A stretch of DNA of 64,000 bases from Schizochytrium sp. TIO01 (Eukaryota; Sar; Bigyra; Thraustochytrida; Thraustochytriidae), in contig SMSO01000005.1 in NCBI GenBank assembly GCA_004764695.1, positions 1,259,501 to 1,323,500 of the forward strand. Direction: 5' to 3'. How positions within the stretch are numbered: position 1 is the first letter of the stretch; each line of letters opens with the position of its first letter. The notes below the pieces were generated by a model, which had not been told where the DNA came from, did not search any database, and saw only the letters and a list, made by a program, of their open reading frames with translations. This document shows positions 45,526 to 56,659 of this stretch, one piece after another. The position numbers and the translations under genes are program-made.

Positions 45526-48500
45526 ATGCTTACCAATGAGAAGAAAATAAAACCACATTTTTAATCTTGAGAAGAAGTTTTCCGATGTAAAATTTTGCAC
45601 TTAAAAATATTATTCCATACCTCAGAAAGGGAACCCCCTTTCTTACCACAGTTAAAGTTTTATTACTGGAAGATTTTTAACCACAGGGAAACTCGGGCGC
45701 CCAACCATTCGCGTTAGGTTATTCCTATCAAGATAGTAGTATATTTAAGGTCCGTTTTTTAAAAAGCACGGATTGTGGAACAGGAATGAGCTTTCTGTAA
45801 CCAACTTTGAAAAAAAGTGAAAAAAAGAAGTGAAGAATCAAGATTAAGAGTTTAAGAGACAGGTATAGAGGCTTAGTATACTAAATATTTGTAAATAAGA
45901 AGGGTACGGGCAATTATGATTAGACTAGGTTCTATAGTAGCATAATTCTTCGATGTCCCTCGTTTTAATAGCTATGAATATAATAACTCAAACTAACTTT
46001 TGTCTCCCTACCTACCTTTCACTCATCAGCTGGCGAAAGGCGCGGCTTGACTGCCATTTACATTCACTCATTCATCTATTCCTATAGTGTATATTCTCAC
46101 CCACCTTGGCACACTTCTTCCCATCCCATATTTCCTCTTGGCCTCGCATCTGTTTAAAAGAACTCTTTGAAAAAGTACTTAAAAATTCCTCTCTCTGCTT
46201 TAAACTTTTATGATTGAAATTTAAAGTTTCATTTTCATTTTTAAATAGAAGAAATAGCCTATCCTAAGACAAATTACCACCATAGTATTGAAAAAGCCCC
46301 TTTCTTTTAGTGAGGGTAGTCAATACTCGTGGGCACGAACTCCTTAGAGGCCTCCGTTGATCTGCTTGTTCTTATGTTTTTAGTGAAGCAAACAAGCTTT
46401 GAGAAAGGTGGGTAGGCAGGCACAGACACTCTTCTAATTTCTGTCGCAAATACCTCCAATAGGTTGACGGGTCGACTGTAGCATGACCTATCGACGATTA
46501 TCTGTTTGATACCAACGATCACACAAAGAATCAAGTGACCAAGACACGTCGCCAGAACTCCAACCCATTTCTGCCAGCAAGCGAGATATCTTTCTCCTTT
46601 TTGTTCCCAAGAACAGGGAGCGAATCAAGATTGAGCAACCACGCACACCACCATTGTGAGGCAAATCATACTTTTGACGTCGAAATGTTAGGTAGAGTGA
46701 GTGTCACAAAGATACTTGGATTAGCTACCGCACTGGTTTTAAAAAACAACTCAAACTACGCACTGAGGCTTCTAGTGACCTGATCACTGAGGAGCTTCAT
46801 CTAGCGACGAAACTAAAACTAATGTGTTTACCCCTCCGTTCAGTCAATATCCAGACCAGACTGCAGCAACATCCAAACAAACAGAGACCAAGCCAAATGA
46901 TATGTGGCAACATACAACCAGATGGTCAAGCCCTTACAAAGCAAACAAGGTCTTTGAAACTTGCTCTGCGAGGAAGCCGTCCTGTTGCCCGGCGTCTGGC
47001 GTATGAAGCTTCCACTAAGCACAACCACTCCTAACACTTGATGACATCAAAATACATTTTCCTCAAGTTTTGGTACTACCAAGTGTTCAATATGATTTTA
47101 TTAGATAACTATTATTAGATTGGTGTAACATTGACCGACATCCCATGGCGAGCGAATGTCAGTTGCCATCATAACCAGCCAGTAGGAGAAACTTTTCAAG
47201 ACATGGTAATCTCGATCCTACGGCCAAATTATTTATAATGCCTTTCAGATTGGTGAAGACTCCTCTCGCTCACTCGTTCTCTTATTCTCATCATCTCTCG
47301 TCCTGTCTTTTCTCTCGCTGACTCACCCACTTACACGCACTCGCACTCGCACGCTCGCTCCGTTGACTGCATTATTGGTTGGTTATTTTCGATTGACTCT
47401 CTCCTTTTCTTCGCAAGCAAACAAGTGGTCGCATGGCTCTGCAAGACTTGCATTTCTTGCTTTTTGACTTAGCTCCAATAGCTAGCTACTAAATTGTCTG
47501 GAAGAGACATTTTCAATTAAACTATGATAGGTTTGGTAACCTTCAGGATTAGGTTGCAAGAAAATGTCTCTATTATGATACATCAACAACCTTCGTCATT
47601 GGAAAGCTTTGAAGATCCTTCGTGTTAAAATGCTTTCTTCGTCGCTACGGTGGGTCAAGACAACTAACGAATTGGATTAGTGCGCGTCAGTGCATAAACA
47701 GTATCAAGCAGCATCCAAGCCACCTTTACCAAAAAGATTGCAGAGAAAACAGGCACTCTCATTGAACAGTGACATGCATGCCTATTTCAATTGTCAACTA
47801 TAATTCTCCAGAGTGTAAAATTTAGATTGCATTTGCTAATTTGATACAATAGTAACCCTCCTGGGGTTTCAAAGCTGCTATTTTTTTAAATGTTGAAGGA
47901 CTAGACAATACTAATGACTAGTTTTAGCCTCAGGATTGTAAATACGATAACAAGGTCCAAGAACGAACATTAACGAAAACTTTGGCATGAATGAGACAGA
48001 AAAGATCGTATTAAGACGACCAATGGCACACGTACCTAGGTACTCAAACAGCTTTTACTTAACTCTCAGACGTTCTCCATTTGCGTGTATTGGATGATGA
48101 CCATAGCAGTAAACCCCCAATTTGATGGCAGCTTAGCGTGAATAAATATTCACGCACATGATAATACAAATAATTGATTGATATCATTCAAGTGAAGGGT
48201 AATAATATGATAAACGGCACTCGGATCGGAGTATCGACTAGGTAGTGACCCAGACGTAGCATGTAAGACTTGGCGTTTCACTGCGAAGCCCCCTCACCAG
48301 AGTCAGCATACTCTGGTAAGCTTCACTTATTGCAGGTAGCCTCACAGAAAAAGTGTCAAATGCTGCTTTTATATTTCAATTTTGACATATGTTGTCGACG
48401 CACTAGTATTGCTAGGCTGAGTGGATGCGCCGTGCCAAGCGCATGTTTACTCATATGATTGATTGACCCATGCATAGTTCACCTCATAAAAAGTATCTTC

Positions 48501-49739
48501 TTATATCCTAACATGTTCAAAAAAAACATTCAAGAGCATCTTCATCGAAGGAATACGGAGAATTGATCCTGGAGTGATCTGAGATTCTAGATGTCAACCT
48601 ACCGCGGCAAGATGTGCAAACGAGAGCAAAGATACTTCTGCTTTATAGCTTTTTCAATCATACTATATGAACATTATAGCCAAGCCGTGGATGCCCAACA
48701 ACATTGTAGATCTCACCAACCTGAAAAGAACCAATGGGTAAAGCAGGAAGTGGCAGTGGCGCTTTGAGGTTATGCTATTAGAGCTTTATGCTGAAAAAAA
48801 AAAAACACCTAACTTCTATTTTGAACAAAGTACAAGTCGTTCAATGTAAGCGAATAGTCCAAAGCAATTTCTTGACAAATAAACTATCTGGCTCTCGAAA
48901 CATATGCTCTATTTTAAACCACCAGGGCAGTTAGAGTAGCAATCTAGTCAGCATAGAATCTATACTATGTTTTAGCGCAATTTTTTTTGTCTTGTTCCAC
49001 AGAGGAAATAAAAATACCAGCGTTATAAACAGTTTGCGCAGTTGGGATATCGACCCTTCGATAGAGGATGAAGACGACCTATTTAAACTAAAACTAAATT
49101 GTACTTTAACTTGATACAGCAACATGGATACTTGGACCGTGGCAATCTTTCAATCGAACCAATACCATTTTACATCTATTCTCTCAGAAATTGCTTCAAG
49201 GGACCGGGGTTCCCATTTCTAAAATAGTAAAAAGACAAGAGCAACACCTCACGTCCTGAAGTTCACAGGCAGAGCGATTCCGGGAAAAAAGGAACAGACG
49301 CTAATGCTATGATGATGATGATGATGATAATGATTACACTACTTTTGATTGTTTTGTTTGTTTTCTTAATAAAAATGGTTTCTGCAATACATACTTAGGC
49401 ATTAGCTGAATTTGAAAGCATCAATGGCATCGAGACCAAAGTGGAAGAAAAAGTAAAAAGACCCGGGAGCGGAATCTATAGTATACTTTGGTAAACCAAT
49501 CAAAACCAGCCAAGAAGCATTCCTTTTTTATCTTATGCAAGTAAAAGTACTGTTTGTTTTTTTACAAGAGGAAGAAGAAAAAGAAAAATAATGGGGGAAA
49601 AAAAAGCAATGGTGGTCAAATATTCATTCATCTATGTTCATTACTGTTCAATTATTGAAGTCTTGTCTTTTCTCAAATTAATTTATAAATTAGATTATAA
49701 AATCATTTAGTCAATCATTTAATCAACCATGCCAACAGG

Positions 49740-49870
49740 TTCATGAGTTTTCTAACAGGCAAACGCCAAAGGCGCCAATCCCCGAGCCACGACAGCTTGC
49801 AATCTGTCGGCATACATGGTACCGACTGCCGAGCGCGAGTTCTCCCTGGGGTGCCTGCGCACACTTGTGC
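49740..49870. other. GC-rich island 1 in desert
   Basis: A roughly 130-bp GC-rich patch, including GCGCCAATCCCCGAGCCACG, is embedded in very AT-rich sequence. Overlapping frames on both strands run through it without motifs. It has no tRNA-like A/B boxes that I can see. Confidence 0.4.
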
Positions 49871-50499
49871 CTCCGCTTCTGCAGAATTTCTGCTTTCTTC
49901 CGTTTCCTTTCCTTTTCCATTCCTCTCCTCTTCCCCAAAACAACTCTTCCAAAAAATTTTCTTCTTCTTCATATTATTATTACTACTCTCCTTATTATTC
50001 TCCTCGCCTCGCCTTATAATAAGAGGCTGGTAGTATTTATTGTCATCCACGATGGTAGCTTGAATAGGAATAATAGAGGGAAAATATGAAGAATAATAAA
50101 ACTTTATTGTTTCTTTTTTAATAAAAAGTAATTATACCTTTCATAAAATTAAGGTGTCCTCGTCCTGTCTTATCTACTTGTTTATGTTTATTTCTTATGT
50201 GTTTTTGCTATTGTTTTGTTTTAATTTAATTTTGCTTTTTGATCAAATTAGAATAGATAACTTATCCCTTTCCTGTTTCACAAATGCTACCATAGACTAA
50301 ACCTGCTAAAAAGCGGATGAAATCTGGTGACTACAGGATTATATTCCAGAACTTCGTGAAAGAATGCATGAACATTATTATTATGATTAGTAGTAGTAGC
50401 AGTAGCGCCGTGGCAATAGCACACGAATGAAGGGCATCAGCATCATTTTTTTTTAACATTTTCATCATCTTTCGTCATCTTTCATCACCTTTAGAAAGA

Positions 50500-50900
50500 T
50501 ACCAAGTTTCTAGAGCACTCCTGGCCGAGCTTCACTCATTTCTGGAACCCTTCCATGAACATCCATTTCTGTATCGCTTGACAGCTGCTTACCACGCCTT
50601 CCCGTGCCGTGGGCAAGCTCTGTCTCTGTCAGAGTCACATGTGGCTTGCTTGACTTGAAACTTGCAACAGCGCTGGCAAAGTCTCCCAGAATAGCCCCTC
50701 TTCCCACCTCCCTGTTTTTAAAGGCTGGGGCTCGCACTTTAGATGAGAAAATTTCTCAAAACGAGAGGAAACGCGATAAGCCGGCCCATCAGGTCGAAGG
50801 CATGGCATGTGGATTGGGATTACGTCCGCTTACAGGGCTGCTCGATTGCGTGCTTCGAGAGAGGTATACACAGTGAGTAATGCATTCATGCCACGGCTCT
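50500..50900. other. GC-rich island 2 in desert
   Basis: This 400-bp stretch has balanced composition and mutually exclusive open frames on both strands (50,510-50,737 minus; 50,604-50,876 plus). No motif was recognised. It could be a decayed exon, a promoter or a non-coding RNA. Confidence 0.35.
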
Positions 50901-52129
50901 GTCACGGATCTCTGACAAGAAGCTTGACCCACAGACTCGACTTCTTTCTTATGAAGAAAAAAGTACCCACACAGGCGCAAATGGAAAACTGTTTTCTCTT
51001 CTTCTTCGCTTTCTGATGCCGTTTATTATAATTCACTCTTTTCTTTTAAAATATTCTAAATCTTCAAAATGTAATTCGGGTATTTCTATTTTTTTCTATA
51101 AAATAATTTTTAATTTAAAAAAAAACTGCAGCATATTTTAGTTTTGAATATATTAATTAGAAGTCGATAGAGCCAAAAAAGAAACAAAAGAGCCAACAGT
51201 TTTAGAATAATTCTGACTAAAGGGATGCATTTCATCTCCAGCATATTGAACTTAGTTAGTATACTGCCACAACATGCGAACGCCTGAAGGGTGCGAATGG
51301 CAGCAGAGACTAATGTTCATACACTTTCATGCATGCAGATGATTTTGAGACTTATTTCTCGCATTATTATCCTGAGCTGGGCTTGCCATTCTCGCTCCTT
51401 TACTGTTATGCACTTTTTCTTTTCTTTTTTTAATCATAATAATCATGAATAAGTCAAAAGCGCTTGGATTCTTTCTCACTCTTTCTTAGTGATGATAGTT
51501 ACTCTCCTTTCCTTTCCTTTCTTTTAGCTGCAAATTTAATTAATTAATAATGAGATTGAAATACTCTGTATTTATATTATTATTTTCAAAGATGAAAAGA
51601 GCTCGGGAAGAATAATAATCACTTTTTGGATATATGTTGGTTGTCTAAATTGTTTGTTTGTTTGTTTGTTTTCTTTTACTTGCCAGCCTTCTAACTTCTT
51701 CCTTCTGGCGATCTTTCGGACGAAGTTCTTGTACTCCACTCGGGTGTTCTGCTCGTGTTCTCTAATCATAGCTAAACAAAGTAACCTGCCCACACAACTC
51801 GGCTCATCCTCTACGGAGGCTGTGCTTGTGCCCCTGACTTGTGTCTTTTTATGGTGCAGTGGTCACCACCCCTAATCTATCTTCATATCTTCACATGGAA
51901 GAATTAATAAGAGAGAGAGGGTTGATTGTGTCATTCTTTGGCGCAACTGTTCCCTTTTTATTTTTCCCATTACAAGTGGATGAGTTAAATGACTTTTTCT
52001 TTCAATACAAAAGAAACATAATAAAAAAGTTGTTGCTGCCGCTTTCTTATTTTCTTATTTTAAAATAATAATAAAAATATTCCTCTGTTTAGTTATTTAT
52101 TTATTTGGTTGAACATTCAAATTGCCCAA

Positions 52130-52510
52130 AACCGCAAAGGGAAACGTGCCAGGGACCGCTCGAGCCCGAAATTGAGGCTTCGGCCGGGCGAGCCTGCGAA
52201 AGCGGTGGCGAGTATAGCCACTAGCGCCCGTAAATCCCTGCCGCGCGGTTCGCCACGGAGCCTTGGGCTGGCCTCGTGGCTCGACTTGGAGCAGAGAGGT
52301 TCGTCCTCTCATCACTTGTTCTTTCATTTAATCGTCATCTGCGGATCGCCAGCTTTTGCTTCTGGCCAGGCAAACCAGAGCACCAGTAGACCTGAGGTGG
52401 TATAACCTTTGAGGAGGTCATAGTCGTGCGGGAAGGTGCTTTCGACGGCCTGGGAGGCTTTGGGCCAGGCTTGCTTCAGGTCACGGCGAGCGCTGGTTTT
52501 TCTTCTTTCA
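52130..52510. other. GC-rich island 3 in desert
   Basis: This strongly GC-rich block begins just after an ATTT run and contains GCCCGTAAATCCCTGCCGCG. It resembles the GC-rich patches upstream of the PLC, kelch/RING and 60-kb genes, so a promoter-like or transcribed leader role is possible. No coding motif was seen. Confidence 0.4.
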
Positions 52511-53689
52511 CAGCCTTTTGACTCATTTCCCCTCCGCGGTCTCAGAGGAAAACAGCACTAGAAAATATATCAAAAGAAAAAGAAGGACAAAGAAGAAAGC
52601 GAAGCATTGTGCCAAGCCATAACGCAAAGGCAAGACTCTCTGTTCATTGCCGCCTTTACGAGTGCGAGGAGAAATTCTTCAAAGCGTTATTGAGTCTGTC
52701 CTCGTGAACTTACGTGTTGCTTTACTTAATATTAGAGCTCCAATTGTTTCTTTTATAAGTTGGCTCACTTCTGCTGAGTAAAGTTCACCCTTATCTTGCG
52801 AGTTGGCTTCTCTGCAGAACAGCACGGCATAACGCAAGGAGTTGAAGAAAGTCTACAATCGGTGGTGATCAAAATCTATTATTGAGGGCTCTCATATCTG
52901 AAGGAAGCGCTGCTGGTGGCCTTGAAAAACAAATCCTAGCGTGGGCTTGGGGCAAAGTACGAGCAAATTACTTGGTGGGCGGGTACTAAGGCGATCAGGT
53001 GAATGAAGCGAAGTAAAGCAAAGAGCCATTGGTTTTCGTCAGTTTAATTGCTTAGATTCTTGGATTCTGGAGCCCGTTCGAATTTTACAAATAGTCATTT
53101 TGTTTAATTTGAATCCTTTTTACTTGGAAAATCGCACCTTTGGGCCTCCCATTATCGACAGTGCTTACCGACAGATTGAATAATACAATCGCTTCTTATT
53201 GCTGGCTTTGAATAAATCTCTCGCGGCCTTTTTTTATACTCTACTATTCAGTTCTGGAGGAATAGAAGTTAAAGCTTCTAGAGGGAGCCACCGGCACCTT
53301 TTCGTTTGTACATCCCAAAAGCTCACACTCCTGATCTTCTTTTTTAATCCAGAAATTGCACCACGCATTTCTCCACCAAAGGCAGCATTTCCCGGCCCAA
53401 AACATTTCTAGATTGCTCAACAAAGGATTTAGACAAACAGACGCACTCAATCCATTTCCCGAAGAGGACAGACATTTGCATACACTCCATATAGACAAGC
53501 CTAAGCTTGACGGTTCTCCCAGATCCTTAATCATCCCCCAGCCGACTTTTCGTAATTGACTGACTACTAATCCCACATTGCCAAACTACGCTTTGCCTTT
53601 CTTTGTAGACACAACTCTCACTGCCAAACACCAACAGCAGCATTAGGATTGAACCTTGTTGTAAGCTCTGACCGCTGGCATTGTCAATT

Positions 53690-54126
53690 GAATCACTTTC
53701 TTCAGTACCGGTTCACCTTCAAAACTTTTCTCGTGGGGTTCGGCAACTTATGCACAGCTGCCATTTTCCAAAGCCGTATTATTTGCTGTTCGTGTTGAAT
53801 ATAAGGCAAGTCTTCGCAATTTCCTGCCAAGGTTGGTTGCCAAGTTTGGACGAGACTTCTGTGGCCGTGCAGTCATCGACCCATTTCTTGCTGACAAATA
53901 TCACAGCTTTGGAAAATACTCATCAGCAGAAACACGACGTGGAGTGGATCTCGCCGTGCCTCCTGTACTCAATCGCCTGTTTACCCTCTTCTTAAACCCA
54001 AAGAAGCAGCAGCAGGAGTGGTGCTCGGAGACCGCCGAGAAGCAAACATTCGTTAAAGTGGATCTGTGCGCCAGCAACCAAACCGATAGAATCTCAAAAT
54101 TTACAACCTGGCATAGATATATCTTC
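53690..54126 (+). other. 145-codon open frame without ATG upstream of the Zn2Cys6 gene
   Basis: A plus-strand frame runs from the stop at about 53,686 to 54,126 with protein-like composition (for example LPRLVAKFGRDFCGRAVIDP and PPVLNRLFTLFLNPKK). It has no in-frame ATG and no recognised family. A second frame is also open over about 100 codons here. It may be the leader of the Zn2Cys6 transcript or an exon of an unseen gene. Confidence 0.25.
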
Positions 54127-54412
54127 TGACCAGAATCCCTCTGTTTCCCTCAGTAGCCAATAACGCCGGCATAACAGGGACGGTCCTCACGTCGACACGG
54201 GATTTCTCCTAGAGCCTGGAGAAAGAGCGGCACAATTAGAGAACAGCCGGGATTGCGCGGTGACCAGAACCTCTTATCCTGAGGAATTAGTCCCTCAGCG
54301 CACCCCAACACCACAGGTGCTGTCCACCACACTAGTATCTGTCAGCCAGGAGTGATTCAGAAGAAGACATACCCTTGCTAGCGATATTTAGGGCCAGCGC
54401 CCACCAACTTGT

Positions 54413-56659
54413 ATGAGACAAAACTCCAAGGACTCCCACGCCAAGGAGCGTCATGGGTCTTTGCAGGAAGTCCAAGGCAGGCACCCATCGTCTCTTGCAT
54501 CATCTTCATCCTTAAGTTCTGCAGCGCAACCATCGCGCCCTCAGCAGCTAGGATCAATGCCACAGTTCCCAAGAAATAGCCGTAGTAGCAGTAGTAGTAG
54601 TAGTTCTGGCGGAAGCGCCCCGATTCCAATTCCAGCAAATGTGTACCCCCAATTGCAACAACAACAGCAGTCGACGCCAACACCTAGAATTCCGCCTCAG
54701 AGACCACCGGTGCCTCCAACCAGAACTATCCATTCATTTGAAGCACCACCAGCGACAGGGGGTCAGCTAGTGGACGAGCGCGCTCTTGCCAATGCTACAG
54801 TCATGCATGGGCCCGATACGATGCGAGTGAAGCTCCTTCAAGCGAACATGCGTAATACCAGTTCGAGCAGTAGTGCCTCTAGTTCTCACAGTTCAACTTA
54901 TTCTAATGATGCAGCAAGTGCTCCACCACGTAGCTCGGCTGCTACACGTTCAATTCTTGGTAATGGTTACATTCTAGGTGGGGATAATAATGGTGCGGGC
55001 GAAGACGACCACAGTGTTGTGGGAGTTGGAGGTATCGCTATCGCAAGCAGTAGCAGCACAGATGACTCGCAGAGTGAACATGGTGGTCGCTCAGGCAAAC
55101 GAAAACGAGTGGCAAGTAAGCGGAATGCTTGTGAGGCGTGCTACAATGGCAGAGTCAAATGTGAGTACGAATCTGAAACCTCTTTGCGTTGCAAGCGCTG
55201 TGAACGTTTAAACAAGGAATGCGTGGGCCGCATTGTCTTGCGAGGCGGCAAACCTAAAAACAACAAATTTATTAGCAAGATTAATGAGTATCGTGCTAAC
55301 GCTGGTCAACAAGGGCCTGCTGGACTAGCACTACTCGCAGGCTCTGTCTTCGTACCCCAGCACAACCTTTCACACATTGAGTTAGCATCTGCTGCACAAG
55401 CTTTGGTCGATCTGTATCGCGAACTTGGCCTTGGGCCCGGCCCACCGACTGGTTTACGGTGGCTTCTCAATTCTCTTACCATGGTGGCAGTAAGAGAGAA
55501 CGACACAACAAGAATGCACCACTGCACATCTGTCGCCATGGCCAGTGGTTATAAGCTTCGACTCAACCAGCTGGATCCGCCGCGCCTCCATCATGATGTT
55601 TATGCGCACTTCGATCGGGAAATTGAAAGCGAACTTATGGATTTATCTGCAGGAGCTGCCTTTGTCCTTAAGCACGAAGGTAACTTGCGCACAGTGCAGG
55701 CTAATCGTCACTGGGAAGCTTTATTTGAGACCACAGAACAGATGGCAAGGGAACTTCTATCACGTCCGCAGGGACTCATTTGGAGCCGCTTCGTTGAGCG
55801 TCGCATCACAGAACAATTCTCTGCAGCTTCTCTTACCGCCTTTCTTCAGGCTGGCGAACCTAAGGCCTCTGTTTCGGGTAGACCTCCACGTGTTGCCTGG
55901 TCTTACATGACGCCAACAAAAGTTGAGCTCATTGATGCTGAGAAGTGCAGATTTGCAGCAAATATGTATCAGACCGGAGTTCTTTCACTTGAAGGCCATA
56001 TCCTGTATACAATCATTGGATTCCGTAACCTTGAACCACTTGATGATAATTCTCGACAACGCTTCCAGAATGTCGCTCAATTTCGCTCTCCAACTCACGT
56101 CGATCACACGACACGGCAAGGATACCCTCAGCTAATGCATACTCAAATATCCGAGCCGGCTGCACTGCACTCACACCAGCAACCCCCACGACAACCACTC
56201 CATCTCGAGCAAGAAGCATACTTGAGTCAGCAACGGAGTATGCATCCCCGAATGTCAGAGCAGCAGCACCAGCAGTACATATTTTACCAGCAACAGCAAC
56301 ATCACCATCACCAACAACAACAACAACAACAACAGCACTATGCTCAACAGCAGCGATATCTACAACAGCAGCAGCACCAACAGCAGCAAGCTCAATTATC
56401 GCACTCCCAACCTCTTGCAACAACTCCAGGACGTAGCGGGGATGATTTTGACGAACTTGTTTCTCTCTTTGCCGTTGACACACAGCAACAGTACACGCAC
56501 CCTTCACAACAAATGCCAAGGCCGACGATGGCATCGGGTGCGTCGCGTACACCTAGCTCTTCTGCCTACATGTCTACTGCACCAAGCACTAGCCCAATTG
56601 CTCCTTCTGTGGCCTCCCCTTCGCCTCGCTCGAAAACAAAACGAAGAAGCCCTAAGTGA
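54413..56659 (+). CDS. Zn(II)2Cys6 transcription factor with PAS-like region and polyQ/H tail
   Basis: This 748-residue protein starts at the first ATG of the frame. The N-terminus (1-235) is Ser/Pro/Gln-rich and disordered. A binuclear zinc cluster follows a KRKRVASKRNA basic stretch: C240, C243, C250, C260, C263 and C270, with C-x2-C-x6-C-x9-C-x2-C-x6-C spacing as in Gal4-type domains. Residues about 403-545 look PAS-like (FVLKHEGNLRTVQANRHWEALF..., then VELIDAEKCRFAANMYQTGVLSLEGH). The combination recalls the fungal ERT1/RDS2 regulators of carbon metabolism, by architecture only. The C-terminus has long Gln and Gln/His runs (about 620-665) and ends in a basic Ser/Pro stretch. It should bind DNA in the nucleus. 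Zn2Cys6 factors are mainly fungal, so its presence here is notable if the host is a stramenopile. Confidence 0.9.
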   Translation: MRQNSKDSHAKERHGSLQEVQGRHPSSLASSSSLSSAAQPSRPQQLGSMPQFPRNSRSSSSSSSSGGSAPIPIPANVYPQLQQQQQSTPTPRIPPQRPPVPPTRTIHSFEAPPATGGQLVDERALANATVMHGPDTMRVKLLQANMRNTSSSSSASSSHSSTYSNDAASAPPRSSAATRSILGNGYILGGDNNGAGEDDHSVVGVGGIAIASSSSTDDSQSEHGGRSGKRKRVASKRNACEACYNGRVKCEYESETSLRCKRCERLNKECVGRIVLRGGKPKNNKFISKINEYRANAGQQGPAGLALLAGSVFVPQHNLSHIELASAAQALVDLYRELGLGPGPPTGLRWLLNSLTMVAVRENDTTRMHHCTSVAMASGYKLRLNQLDPPRLHHDVYAHFDREIESELMDLSAGAAFVLKHEGNLRTVQANRHWEALFETTEQMARELLSRPQGLIWSRFVERRITEQFSAASLTAFLQAGEPKASVSGRPPRVAWSYMTPTKVELIDAEKCRFAANMYQTGVLSLEGHILYTIIGFRNLEPLDDNSRQRFQNVAQFRSPTHVDHTTRQGYPQLMHTQISEPAALHSHQQPPRQPLHLEQEAYLSQQRSMHPRMSEQQHQQYIFYQQQQHHHHQQQQQQQQHYAQQQRYLQQQQHQQQQAQLSHSQPLATTPGRSGDDFDELVSLFAVDTQQQYTHPSQQMPRPTMASGASRTPSSSAYMSTAPSTSPIAPSVASPSPRSKTKRRSPK

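Larger units (their letters stand above)
22131..54412. other. 32-kb AT-rich gene desert with retroelement remnants
   Basis: No convincing intact gene lies between the kelch/RING stop and the Zn2Cys6 start. Open frames are short (at most about 110 codons), conflict between strands and mostly lack ATG starts. Nearly pure A/T blocks recur (for example 27.36-27.48, 30.76-30.84, 36.13-36.18, 43.50-43.62, 50.08-50.24 and 51.05-51.13 kb). Four stretches resemble Ty3/gypsy pol once stops and shifts are ignored; they are listed separately. The rest (22.1-29.5, 29.8-40.0, 45.6-49.7 kb) shows nothing I can name apart from one diverged duplication and simple repeats. From about 52.5 kb the composition returns to that of the gene blocks. 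Confidence 0.75.

Noticed and set aside
49715-50050. 111-codon minus-strand frame over GC-rich island 1
   Set aside because: It begins without ATG, is Lys/Glu-rich from an AT-rich simple tract, and plus-strand frames are equally open.
56013-56552. 179-codon minus-strand frame rich in Val and Ala
   Set aside because: It is antisense to the polyQ/H tail of the Zn2Cys6 gene; Val/Ala/Leu runs are its mirror.
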